Assembly (NCBI GenBank): GCA_945877805.1
Contig: CAMCSM010000016.1
Coordinates: 1-41,076 of the forward strand
Source: Methylacidiphilum caldifontis
Lineage (GTDB): Bacteria > Verrucomicrobiota > Verrucomicrobiia > Methylacidiphilales > CAMAQI01
Length of the DNA stretch: 41,076 bases
Direction of reading: 5' to 3'
This document shows, piece by piece, positions 24,163 to 31,716 of the stretch. How positions within the stretch are numbered: position 1 is the first letter of the stretch; each line of letters begins with the position of its first letter. The notes beneath the pieces are model-generated. The model was not told where the DNA came from and ran no database searches. It worked only from the letters and a program-made list of their open reading frames with translations. The position numbers and the translations under genes are program-made.

Positions 24163-25259
24163 AGAGGGATTGTACTCCCAAATCGAAACCCTTTCCAATT
24201 CTTTTCTTCAACCGTTCCTTTGATCAGCCCCAAAACTTTAAACTGATTTCCCATCATTTCAGGATGGGTTAAGGTCTTGAACTCACGAATCTTTTTCTGA
24301 AAAACAACGGAGTCAGCAGGATGGGTTTCCGAAATCTCACACAACCAACGTTCCCCCATTCCTGTTAAATAGCGTCCTTGATCAGTATATCCGATAAACT
24401 GAGCCCCCTCGCCTAACCCCTTTCGGTAGAGCTCCGTAAAATTCACATGCGCAGTGATATCCTGCTCTCCGACATGGAGAAGGGGATCCATTCTCTTTTG
24501 ATGATTCTGATACATCTGAAGGGTTCCGGAAGTTCTCTCTCGAGAATAATAAACCGACTCCGGATATCCATAGTCGACAATCAACACGACTCCTCTTTTA
24601 AATCCCCGTAAAACCGATTTCATCCACGCCTCTGCCGTGCGTTGAATCTCGGTCGTATAACCCTCAATCTCAGGAATAGAACTTAACCAGGGAAACAACG
24701 GGTTCTGCTCTGTAATCTTGCGTAGATCCCAGCGATTATCGGCAAAGTTCTCTCCGCAAATCACTCGCTTCTCATGCCATCCCCCTTCCTGATAGGTCAC
24801 GAGATCAACGGGAAAACTGTCGATCAATTCATTGGAATAAAAAAAGCCGGTGAAAGCCTCTTGAGGAACCTCACTCCAATCGGAAAAAAATCGGAAAGGA
24901 ATCTTTAATCCCTCCCATTTTTCCCTTTGGAGAAGACGGAGGCGATCGAACGGTTCAATGCAAACTATCTCAATCGCCTGATAGCATTCGATCTGCAAGA
25001 GTTTAAGCTCCTCCAGGATATCCACCAGCAACCGCCCCTCATGAGCCCCCTGCTCGATCAGATGAAACGGTTCCGGATAACCGAGAGAACTCCAGACCTC
25101 AAGAACCTGATAAGCAAGAATCTGTCCAAAGGAGGAACCGACGCTGACCGAGGTAAAAAAGTCTCCTTTTTTTCCGATTTTCGGCACTCGACTATAATAG
25201 CCACGTGCCGGGTCGTACAAGGCATGCGCCATAAACTCTGAAAATGAGATCGATTCCAT
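24159..25259 (-). CDS. MidA/NDUFAF7-type SAM-dependent methyltransferase
   Basis: This 366-residue protein of the DUF185/MidA family starts FSEFMAHALYDPARGYYSRVPKIGKKGDFFTSVSVGSSFG, the diagnostic N-terminus, then IEQGAHEGRLLVDILEEL (SAM-binding), FFYSNELIDSFPVDLV and VVLIVDYGYPESVYYS. The human relative NDUFAF7 methylates an arginine of complex I; bacterial roles are unclear. It is divergent from lpdA with a short gap of about 35-50 bp. The downstream gene overlaps its stop by 4 bp. Confidence 0.9.
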   Translation of the reverse strand: MESISFSEFMAHALYDPARGYYSRVPKIGKKGDFFTSVSVGSSFGQILAYQVLEVWSSLGYPEPFHLIEQGAHEGRLLVDILEELKLLQIECYQAIEIVCIEPFDRLRLLQREKWEGLKIPFRFFSDWSEVPQEAFTGFFYSNELIDSFPVDLVTYQEGGWHEKRVICGENFADNRWDLRKITEQNPLFPWLSSIPEIEGYTTEIQRTAEAWMKSVLRGFKRGVVLIVDYGYPESVYYSRERTSGTLQMYQNHQKRMDPLLHVGEQDITAHVNFTELYRKGLGEGAQFIGYTDQGRYLTGMGERWLCEISETHPADSVVFQKKIREFKTLTHPEMMGNQFKVLGLIKGTVEEKNWKGFRFGSTIPL

Positions 25260-25311
25260 AAAAAAAACTATTTGTTCCTCACTGAAGTAATTTATGCTAG
25301 TAGATATTCTT

Positions 25312-26712
25312 ATGACGACAAGTGCTTATCAGTTGGCGATTATTGGCGGGGGTCCCGGAGGTTATGTGGCTGCAATTCGTGCCGCTCAACTCGGATTTAA
25401 AGTAGCGATTATCGAAAAAGAAAAGAATCTCGGAGGCACCTGCCTCAACTGGGGATGCATCCCCAGTAAAGCCCTCTTAACCTCGACGGAACACTATCAT
25501 GCCGCTCAGGAAAAGTTCTCAGCCCATGGAATCACTTTTAAGGAGCTTCAAGTCGATATCCCGACTCTCATGAAACGCAAAGAGGGGGTGGTCGGCAATA
25601 TGGCTAAAGGGATCGATTTTCTGATGAAGAAAAATAAGATCGATCGCATCAATGGCTTTGCGCGATTCCTCGATGCAAACTCCGTCGAGGTCGATAACAA
25701 CGGAACGAAACAAACCGTGACTGCCGATCGTTTTCTCATCGCTACCGGAAGTGTTCCGATCGAGCTCCCCTTTCTCAAATTCGATGGGGAAACCGTTGTC
25801 TCAAGCGATCAAGCGATCGCTTTTCCGAAAGCCCCGAAATCCCTTCTCGTCATCGGTGCCGGTGCGATTGGACTCGAACTTGGCTCGGTCTGGAAACGAC
25901 TCGGAACAGAAGTGAAGGTTTTGGAATTTCTCCCCCGGATCGCTCCGGGATTTGATCTTGAGGTCGCCACTCATTTACAACGTTCATTGACCAAACAAGG
26001 GATCCAATTTCATCTCAAAACAAAAGTTGAATCGGCAAAAGTCACTAAAAATTCCGTAACCTTAGAGGGCTCTGAAGAGGGGAAACCCTGTACCTTCACC
26101 GCAGAAAAAGTTCTCGTCGCCGTAGGCAGAAAACCGTTCTTTGAAGGACTGGGACTTGAAAAAGTAGGGGTTCAACTGACCGCTCGGAATCGCATTCAAG
26201 TCGATTCCCATTTCCGCACCAATATTCCGACGATCTTCGCGATCGGCGATGTCATCGACGGTCCGATGCTTGCCCACAAAGCCGAAGAGGATGGGGTCGC
26301 TTTTGCGGAACTCCTTGCAGGGAAACCGGGTCATGTGAATTACGACCTCGTCCCTGGCGTCGTCTATACCTCTCCTGAAGGGGCCGGAGTCGGTCTCACG
26401 GAAGATCAATGCAAAGAAAAAGGCCTTGCGATCAAGATTGGAAAATTCAATTTCATGGGCAACGGACGTGCCGTTGCTGCCGATGCCGCTGAAGGATTTG
26501 TCAAAATCATCGCCGATGCAAAAAGCGATCGAGTACTCGGATTCCACATCCTTTCCGCCAATGCCTCCGAATTGATTGCAGAGGCGGTATTATTAATGGA
26601 ATTCGGTGGCTCTTCCGAAGACCTCGCCCGAACCATTCACGCTCACCCCACCACGACAGAGGCCCTCAAAGAGGCCGCTCTTGCAGTCGAGGGTCGGGCC
26701 CTTCACGCGTAG
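25312..26712 (+). CDS. lpdA: Dihydrolipoyl dehydrogenase
   Basis: This is a flavin-disulfide reductase of 466 residues (472 from the alternative ATG at 25294) that reoxidises lipoamide in 2-oxoacid dehydrogenase or glycine cleavage complexes. It shows the FAD motif GGGPGGYVAAIRAAQLG, the redox disulfide GGTCLNWGCIPSKAL, the NAD motif VIGAGAIGLELGSVW, FAIGDVIDGPMLAHKAEEDG and the C-terminal HAHPTTTEALKEAA with the catalytic His-Glu pair. Neither start has a good ribosome site; the shorter form gives the usual N-terminal length. No E1 or E2 genes are adjacent. Confidence 0.96.
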   Translation: MTTSAYQLAIIGGGPGGYVAAIRAAQLGFKVAIIEKEKNLGGTCLNWGCIPSKALLTSTEHYHAAQEKFSAHGITFKELQVDIPTLMKRKEGVVGNMAKGIDFLMKKNKIDRINGFARFLDANSVEVDNNGTKQTVTADRFLIATGSVPIELPFLKFDGETVVSSDQAIAFPKAPKSLLVIGAGAIGLELGSVWKRLGTEVKVLEFLPRIAPGFDLEVATHLQRSLTKQGIQFHLKTKVESAKVTKNSVTLEGSEEGKPCTFTAEKVLVAVGRKPFFEGLGLEKVGVQLTARNRIQVDSHFRTNIPTIFAIGDVIDGPMLAHKAEEDGVAFAELLAGKPGHVNYDLVPGVVYTSPEGAGVGLTEDQCKEKGLAIKIGKFNFMGNGRAVAADAAEGFVKIIADAKSDRVLGFHILSANASELIAEAVLLMEFGGSSEDLARTIHAHPTTTEALKEAALAVEGRALHA

Positions 26713-27000
26713 CAACTGTCCCGATGGAATCGGGAATGACACAGGAGTGAAGCGAACTTAAAAACATTCAAACAGGGATAAAGACATTGCCTCACGCAAA
26801 GGCGCAAAGCTTCCCAAGGTTCTCCCCTTAGGAATTTCGAAAAGAAAAAAATCATTTGCCTTTTCGGGAGGAGCCTTGGGAAACTTCGCGGCTTCGTGTG
26901 AAAAACTGTATTTGGGTATTTTTCATAATCTCTTGGACGATAGATATTTATAAACTTCAGGAAGTTTACTTCACTAAGAGCCGTTTTGTCTAGCCTCGCC

Positions 27001-27040
27001 ATAGCCGGATAGCCGGATAGCTGAATAGCTTGATAGCCGA
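27001..27040 (+). repeat. 8-bp tandem repeat, five units (atagccgg type)
   Basis: Five consecutive 8-bp units read atagccgg, atagccgg, atagctga, atagcttg, atagccga. The reverse complement of the same unit is tandemly repeated at 27221-27251 and at 30043-30074. Confidence 0.8.
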
Positions 27041-27139
27041 CTTGTCCGCCAGAGTCCCGCAGTGCGGGACGACGGAGGATGCGTCGCCTGCCACGAGTTT
27101 TGTGTCGGGGCCGCGGGAAACACTCCCCTGTATTATAAA

Positions 27140-27208
27140 CCTAGTGGCATGGTGATTGTCGAGAGGGGGTGCTAGCCCCCCAGACTCGACAATCACCATG
27201 CCACTAGG
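27140..27208. repeat. Large palindrome with perfect 24-bp arms
   Basis: The arms 27140-27163 and 27185-27208 are perfect reverse complements (cctagtggcatggtgattgt outer part). The 21-bp centre itself folds through ggggg and ccccc around a gctagc core. The whole is flanked by the 8-bp tandem units in opposite orientation on either side. Confidence 0.85.
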
Positions 27209-27220
27209 ATAAATGAATTT

Positions 27221-27251
27221 AAGCTATCCGGCTATCCAGCTATCCAGCTAT
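27221..27251 (-). repeat. 8-bp tandem repeat, inverted copy (ccggctat type)
   Basis: Four units (aagctat, ccggctat, ccagctat, ccagctat) are the reverse complement of the 27001-27040 units, so the palindrome is bracketed by an inverted pair of tandem arrays. Confidence 0.8.
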
Positions 27252-27698
27252 TAGACGATTTGGCCTTCCGAGAGGAGCGAAGATAAGCGGTTTAAATTGA
27301 ATTTTATAATCTTGGCGAATTTTATCGAACCTACGAAGCCCCTTCTCACCCTTTGCAAATCTTCGATTTGGTTGTGCCCCCATGTACCCCTGCACCAAAC
27401 GTTCGAGACCCTGTTTTACGTTTATTTGCTTCGCAATTGGTTTTCTGGTTGGTTGAATCCCTGTTACCCCAATTCAAACCTTTTAGATTCCATGGGTTTG
27501 ATTTCGTTTTACGAAGGTTTTCCCTAGGCTCTCCAAATGGTTTCCTATTTTTAATTGCGTTATCACGCAGGGAGTGGCGGTTAAACCCTATCCTTTCACG
27601 ATCCTTTTCCTTCGATCGATCGGTTTTTCTTCTCCCGAAAAGAACTATCTCATTTTTACCCTTGCGAAATCCTATAAATCTCGCAAAGTACTGACATT

Positions 27699-28649
27699 AT
27701 GAAGTTTCACTCATTTGTTACAGGTCTTTCATTCACTGCACTCCTTGCTTTTCTTCCGGCTGGAGAAGATGCCGCTAAGTCGATGAAAAAAGAGTCGAAA
27801 ATTAAGCCCCAACAACGAGAAATAGCCATCTCTCATGAATTTACTTCCGATAACAGTTACGTCGCTGGAGCAAATGCCAAGGTCGGCGATCAAAAATTTG
27901 GGAATGTCACTGAAATCAATAATCACGTAAATTACGTGATCTCTTCTCAACTCAAAGACAATCTCCTCCTTCGTGTTGGAGTTGACTACGATCGATACTC
28001 CTTTGGTCTCCCCTCCACTGAAAAACAAGGCGGCTTTTATCTCCCTTCTCCGAACACCCTCCAATCGACCGCAATGGTGATCGGCGCGGATTACACAATT
28101 AACGATCAATGGTTCATGCGCGTTGAGGCAACTCCTGGTGTTTACAATGACTCTGAAAATCTCTCCGGAGAAGATGTCAATGTTCCCCTGATTATTGGCG
28201 GTTCTTATATTGTCGATAAAGATCTTCAATGGTTCTTTGGAGTCAGTGTAGATCTTTGGCGTGATATTCCTGTTCTTCCGGGAGCTGGTGTTCGCTGGAA
28301 ATTCTCCGATCAATGGACTCTTTTCTTTGTTCTGCCTAAACCCCAGCTTCAGTATGAAGTGAACGAGCGTCTTACTCTTTTTGTCGGTGCTAACCTCAAA
28401 GGGGGCAGCTATCGGATGAGCGAATCTTTTGGACGTGAACATGGTCGCAATCGCCTCAATAGCTCGATTGTTAACTATTCAGAAGTTCGTATCGGAGCCG
28501 GTGCAACTTGGAAGGCCCTCTCCTTTCTTGATGTCAATCTTGAAGCCGGTTACGTTCCCACTCGAACCTTCGACTACGCTCGGGCCAACACCCGCGTAAA
28601 ACTAGAAGCAGCCCCTTACGTCGAACTTTCTGCGACCGCTAAGTTCTAA
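27699..28649 (+). CDS. DUF6268-like outer-membrane beta-barrel protein
   Basis: This is a secreted protein of 316 residues with a signal peptide (MKFHSFVTGLSFTALLAFLPAG) and about a dozen alternating amphipathic strands, ending in aromatic F (ELSATAKF), the barrel-assembly signal. Strand-turn patterns such as LLLRVGVDYDRYSFGLPS, QWFMRVEATPGVY and GAGVRWKFSDQWTLFFVLPKPQLQYEVNERLTLFVGANLKGG match the DUF6268 group of putative transporters as I recall it. The function is unknown. It is followed 19 bp later by prs, which is an unusual pairing, and preceded by a long repeat-rich gap. Confidence 0.72.
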   Translation: MKFHSFVTGLSFTALLAFLPAGEDAAKSMKKESKIKPQQREIAISHEFTSDNSYVAGANAKVGDQKFGNVTEINNHVNYVISSQLKDNLLLRVGVDYDRYSFGLPSTEKQGGFYLPSPNTLQSTAMVIGADYTINDQWFMRVEATPGVYNDSENLSGEDVNVPLIIGGSYIVDKDLQWFFGVSVDLWRDIPVLPGAGVRWKFSDQWTLFFVLPKPQLQYEVNERLTLFVGANLKGGSYRMSESFGREHGRNRLNSSIVNYSEVRIGAGATWKALSFLDVNLEAGYVPTRTFDYARANTRVKLEAAPYVELSATAKF

Positions 28650-28668
28650 GGAACTTCAAGAGCTGGTC

Positions 28669-29631
28669 ATGTCAAAACCTCGCAATCTTAAAGTCTTCTC
28701 AGGCAATGCTAATATTCCATTGGCTCAAGCAATCGTCGACTATCTTGGAATCCCACTCGGGAAAGCGACGGTCACCTCCTTCCCCGATGGAGAGACCTTC
28801 GTTAAAATTGATGAAAATGTTCGCGATCAAGATATCTTCATCGTTCAGCCCACCTCCACACCGACAAATCAGAACTTAATGGAACTTCTGATCATGATCG
28901 ATGCCGCACGCCGTGCGAGCGCCGATCGGATCACTGCCGTGATCCCTTTCTACGGCTATGCCCGCCAAGATCGTAAAGATCAGCCCCGGGTCCCGATCAC
29001 TGCCAAGCTCGTTGCGAATCTCTTAGTGGCTGCCGGTGCCTACCGAGTCCTGACGATGGATCTTCATGCCCAACAGATTCAAGGTTTCTTTGATATTCCC
29101 GTCGACCATCTCTATGCCGCCCCTGTATTTTATAACTACCTCAAAGCAAAAAACCTCGACAATTTAGTCGTCGTCTCCCCCGATGTTGGTGGAATGAAAC
29201 TGGCCGCTTCCTATAGTCAAATGTTGAATGCCGGACTCGCAATCGTCACTAAAAAACGATTGAGTGCCACCTCCGTTGAATCCGGTTTTTTAGTCGGTGA
29301 AGTCAAAGACAAAGATGTCCTTCTCGTCGATGATATTACGGAAACGGCAGGAACCATTACCGCCGCCGCTCGACTCCTTAAAAAAGAGGGGGCCAAAAGA
29401 ATTTTTGCCGGAATTTCCCATGCCCTCCTCGGTGAACTTGCGGTCTCACGACTCAAGGGTTCTGATATCGACGAACTGATTACCACCAACAGCACCCCTG
29501 TTCAGCCCATTGAAGGATTTAACATGAAAGTCCTCAGCGTCGCCGAGATCTTAGGGGAAGCCATTCACCGAATTCACTCCGGTGAGTCCGTCTCCTCCCT
29601 TTTTAATATCGATAATAAAAAATCGTTCTAA
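28669..29631 (+). CDS. prs: Ribose-phosphate pyrophosphokinase
   Basis: This 320-residue enzyme makes PRPP from ribose 5-phosphate and ATP. It shows FPDGETFVKIDENVRDQDIFIVQ, IPFYGYARQDRKDQPRVPITAKL, the metal/ATP-binding LTMDLHAQQIQGFFDIPVDHLYA, the flexible-loop VVSPDVGGMKLA and the PRPP motif VLLVDDITETAGTI. The length is normal for class I enzymes. In the PRPP loop ETAG replaces the more common D-T-G-G-T, a variant seen in some lineages. It follows the outer-membrane barrel gene by 19 bp. Confidence 0.97.
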   Translation: MSKPRNLKVFSGNANIPLAQAIVDYLGIPLGKATVTSFPDGETFVKIDENVRDQDIFIVQPTSTPTNQNLMELLIMIDAARRASADRITAVIPFYGYARQDRKDQPRVPITAKLVANLLVAAGAYRVLTMDLHAQQIQGFFDIPVDHLYAAPVFYNYLKAKNLDNLVVVSPDVGGMKLAASYSQMLNAGLAIVTKKRLSATSVESGFLVGEVKDKDVLLVDDITETAGTITAAARLLKKEGAKRIFAGISHALLGELAVSRLKGSDIDELITTNSTPVQPIEGFNMKVLSVAEILGEAIHRIHSGESVSSLFNIDNKKSF

Positions 29632-30086
29632 AGAAATTCGAGGCTAAATTCCTTATTTCAAGTCTTCGCTGGAAACGGAAATAGTTTTGGCTCGCAGGGC
29701 TAATTCTTCAGTTGTTGTAAACTCCTCATTTTGAGAGCTAAACGCCAATACATTTAAACCTAAAAAAGCAGTTGGAACCACGGATCACACGGATTTTCAA
29801 CGGTTTAGGAAAAATTGCCCCTACACCCTGTGGGTGAAGGAAAAAACAGCGGTTCATTTTTATAAACTCCTCCATCCGTGGTATCTGTGTTATTTGTGCC
29901 CCCATCCCCCACTGCACCAAAATTACGAGCACCTCCGGTGGCTTAAGTTGTTCGTTTTACGAACCTTTTGTGGTTAAATGGATTGCCGATTCTAGGTTTA
30001 TTGCTTTGCAATGGGTTTTCCTGGTCCCTATGGAAAATTGATTTAAGCTATTTAGCTATCGGGCTATCCGGCTCATATTCATCTGC
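29632..30086. repeat. 455-bp gene-free stretch with repeat fragments and mini-hairpins
   Basis: I see no gene. It holds a partial copy of the cgctgga..cgga/aatagttttgg module (29667-29692), phrases accacggatcacacgga (29776) and ccatccgtggtatctgtg (29872) in opposite orientation, and mini-hairpins with 3-nt loops: caccctgtgggtg (29824), cacctccggtg (29930), gttcgttttacgaac (29950), attgctttgcaat (30000). Its end carries four 8-bp tandem units (ttaagctat, ttagctat, cgggctat, ccggct; 30043-30074) beside the fic stop. Confidence 0.65.
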
Positions 30087-31127
30087 CTACTCATCGCGAT
30101 GCTCCTCGCAGATTTCCCGATACCGTTGGCTTCCTTTTTGATAACCATCCATGAAGCAATCGAGCAAAATATCCGTGTGATTCCTCTCGTACACCGCAGC
30201 CACCCCCTCGTTGTATTCCAGTTTGTCGGTATGAAGGAATGAAAATGGAAAATACCCGCCGTTCAGAAGCGGGATATTCATTCCGATTCGGGAGGTGCGC
30301 TTGTTCGCATCGTGGAAGGGTTGGATGTAGGGCAAGACGGCCATAACAAAAAATGCCTGTTCAAAGGGATTTTTGATCGCCCCCGCTTTTTGACAAAAGA
30401 TTTCAAATGCCTCTTTGATTTTCCATGGGTTATTCAAAGGCTTGTAGGCCGACCCTGAAATGGTGACGATCGCTTGTCGAAGCGCTCCTTCGTACTCCTT
30501 TTTTGAGAGGAGATTTTTGGAAAGTAGCGAGTGAAGATCCTTGATGTCCCTGTCGCAGATCGTCAATGGATGAGAGAGAATAAAGTTAATGGCCTCCTTG
30601 TGATTGAGGATATGACGAATTCCCATCGTATCGGAGCTTTTCACGGACCCCTCGCCGTATTCCACGAGGGTTTTGGTTTCAAGCCACGAGAGCGTCGATC
30701 CTTCAAAACGGGAGGAAGCCCATGAAAGGTCGATAAGCGCAGACTCCATCCATCTTTTGTGCTCCATACCCAGTTTAGGGCGAATACCGATGGCTTGGAG
30801 CTCCTTAATAAAGGCAGATTTGATGAAAGTGGTTTTATTCGGTTCGTAAGTACTCAAAAAAGCTTCATTAAAAACGACAGGAGCCCTGAGATGCGGAGCC
30901 TTGTGAAGCTCCTGACGAATTCCCTCTTTTGTGCTGATGTTGAGCTCATAGGAGGCTCCTTTGGTGTCGCCCCTACGCAGGATCGCCTTGAGCTTAATAA
31001 GTGCGTTCAAATCCCGGTTGATCGTAAAGCGGGAAAGTCTCGGATACCTCTCTTGGACCACCTGCATTTGAATCGGTTCTTTTGAATCCCTGAAAATCTT
31101 TAAAATCTCTTCTTGGCGCGGAGTCAT
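30087..31127 (-). CDS. Fic-domain protein with N-terminal winged helix and QPF Fic motif
   Basis: This 346-residue protein has an N-terminal DeoR-type winged helix (residues 1-60, TPRQEEILKIFRDS to RFTINRDLNALIKLKAILRRG), a helical linker with SRFEGSTLSWLET (equivalent to the inhibitory S-x-x-x-E-G), and a C-terminal Fic domain. The Fic motif reads IQPFHDANKRTSRI: the catalytic His of HPFx(D/E)GNGRxxR is Gln (codon CAA). A QPF..NKR subgroup exists in my memory of the family, so this is probably a lineage trait rather than damage, but AMP transfer would be expected to be impaired. It is probably autoregulated through the repeat upstream (31135-31180). Confidence 0.88.
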   Translation of the reverse strand: MTPRQEEILKIFRDSKEPIQMQVVQERYPRLSRFTINRDLNALIKLKAILRRGDTKGASYELNISTKEGIRQELHKAPHLRAPVVFNEAFLSTYEPNKTTFIKSAFIKELQAIGIRPKLGMEHKRWMESALIDLSWASSRFEGSTLSWLETKTLVEYGEGSVKSSDTMGIRHILNHKEAINFILSHPLTICDRDIKDLHSLLSKNLLSKKEYEGALRQAIVTISGSAYKPLNNPWKIKEAFEIFCQKAGAIKNPFEQAFFVMAVLPYIQPFHDANKRTSRIGMNIPLLNGGYFPFSFLHTDKLEYNEGVAAVYERNHTDILLDCFMDGYQKGSQRYREICEEHRDE

Positions 31128-31134
31128 AGAATTA

Positions 31135-31180
31135 ATTGTTGCACGAATTGTTTCATTAATACAACAAATAATGCAACAAT
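31135..31180 (-). promoter_or_regulatory. Inverted repeat upstream of Fic gene, operator candidate
   Basis: The arms attgttgca (31135-31143) and tgcaacaat (31172-31180) are perfect reverse complements 28 bp apart, with extra internal acaaca/ttgtt partial half-sites between. The left arm begins eight bases before the ATG at 31127. A winged-helix domain in the gene product is the obvious candidate ligand. Confidence 0.5.
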
Positions 31181-31406
31181 AAATGGTGGGGACTGTACAA
31201 TGGTCGATTATTTTTTATATCGAAGTCTTTCATTCCATTTCTGAGAATAAGGATAATCCCTATAAAGGAACTTAAAATAGCAAAATCCTATTATTTCAGT
31301 CACTATTCATGACTTCAAGTCCAGGTGGGAAATAATCCCAGATCATGCAATAGGAATCGGTTTACCTCTCAAAAGATATTACCAAAATGGTGATAAAAAA
31401 TGGAGG

Positions 31407-31508
31407 GGCAGCCCCGACCTGTCGGGGCTGCCTTCCCCGCAGCCCGAGGCAGACGGCGTCTGCCCCTCCAGTTCTAATGCAAGATATGGGATAATCCCAT
31501 TTCTTGCA
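31407..31508 (+). repeat. Composite hairpin repeat, copy 1
   Basis: Three stems in series: 12-bp (ggcagccccgac, 2-nt loop), 7-bp ggcagac/gtctgcc (3-nt loop GGC), and 14-bp with one mismatch (3-nt loop TAA). The linker gcccctccagttc joins the second and third. The first stem plus this linker is repeated almost verbatim at 41042-41076. Confidence 0.8.
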
Positions 31509-31716
31509 ATAGAGCCAAAACCCAAAAGCATTTCAAAATAGGGAAAGCAGGTCTTTAAAAAACCAAAAATTCAGATGTCTTTTTTCCTTTTTTTAAAAAC
31601 TTCTAATGCAAAAAAACTGCCTTTGAATTTCAGGAATCCATCAGCCCACGCTTAGTCCGCCGTAGTTTCAACGAAGGTGGATCAGCCCATCAGCTGGTGT
31701 AAAGGGCGTTCCAAAA

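Larger units (their letters stand above)
26713..27698. repeat. 986-bp gene-free stretch dense in inverted and tandem repeats
   Basis: There is no credible gene; the ORFs in the track are in repeat DNA. In order: tcccgatggaatcggga hairpin (26719-26735); an imperfect inverted repeat with arms of about 29 nt (26791-26819 and 26874-26902, cgcaaag and ttcccaagg cores); five 8-bp units of the atagccgg type (27001-27040); gtcccgcagtgcgggac (27054-27070); a large palindrome (27140-27208); inverted 8-bp units (27221-27251); mini-hairpins caaatcttcgatttg (27356), ttgcttcgcaa (27426) and ttcgttttacgaa (27503). The segment 27356-27515 contains, in reverse orientation, modules of 16770-16931. Confidence 0.75.
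31128..31716. repeat. 589-bp gene-free stretch with operator candidate and composite repeat
   Basis: The first 55 bp contain the operator candidate of the Fic gene. From 31340 a composite repeat begins: gcaatagg/aatcgg, tttacctctcaaaagatat, the stem attaccaaaatggtgat (31375-31391), gaggggcagccccgac with its 12-bp stem (31407-31432), ggcagacggcgtctgcc (31448-31464) and a 14-bp stem built on tgcaaga/atggga (31478-31508). The same modules return at 40861-41076. Near 31651 the phrase tccgccgtagtttcaacgaa begins another small stem (tccgcc/ggtgga). In the last 50 bp an open frame runs into the aldolase gene from a TAG at 31663. Confidence 0.65.

Noticed and set aside
25294-25311. Six extra N-terminal codons of lpdA
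   Set aside because: Family proteins start close to the FAD motif and neither start has a good ribosome site, so I kept the ATG at 25312; the longer form is not excluded.
27001-27040. CRISPR-like short repeats
   Set aside because: The units are 8 bp, contiguous and without spacers, and there are no cas genes.
27353-27694. 113-residue plus-strand ORF in the long intergenic gap
   Set aside because: It runs through mini-hairpin repeat modules and has no recognisable domain or good ribosome site.
26713-27698. Insertion sequence in the repeat-dense gap
   Set aside because: There are inverted repeats but no transposase ORF and no target-site duplication that I can identify.
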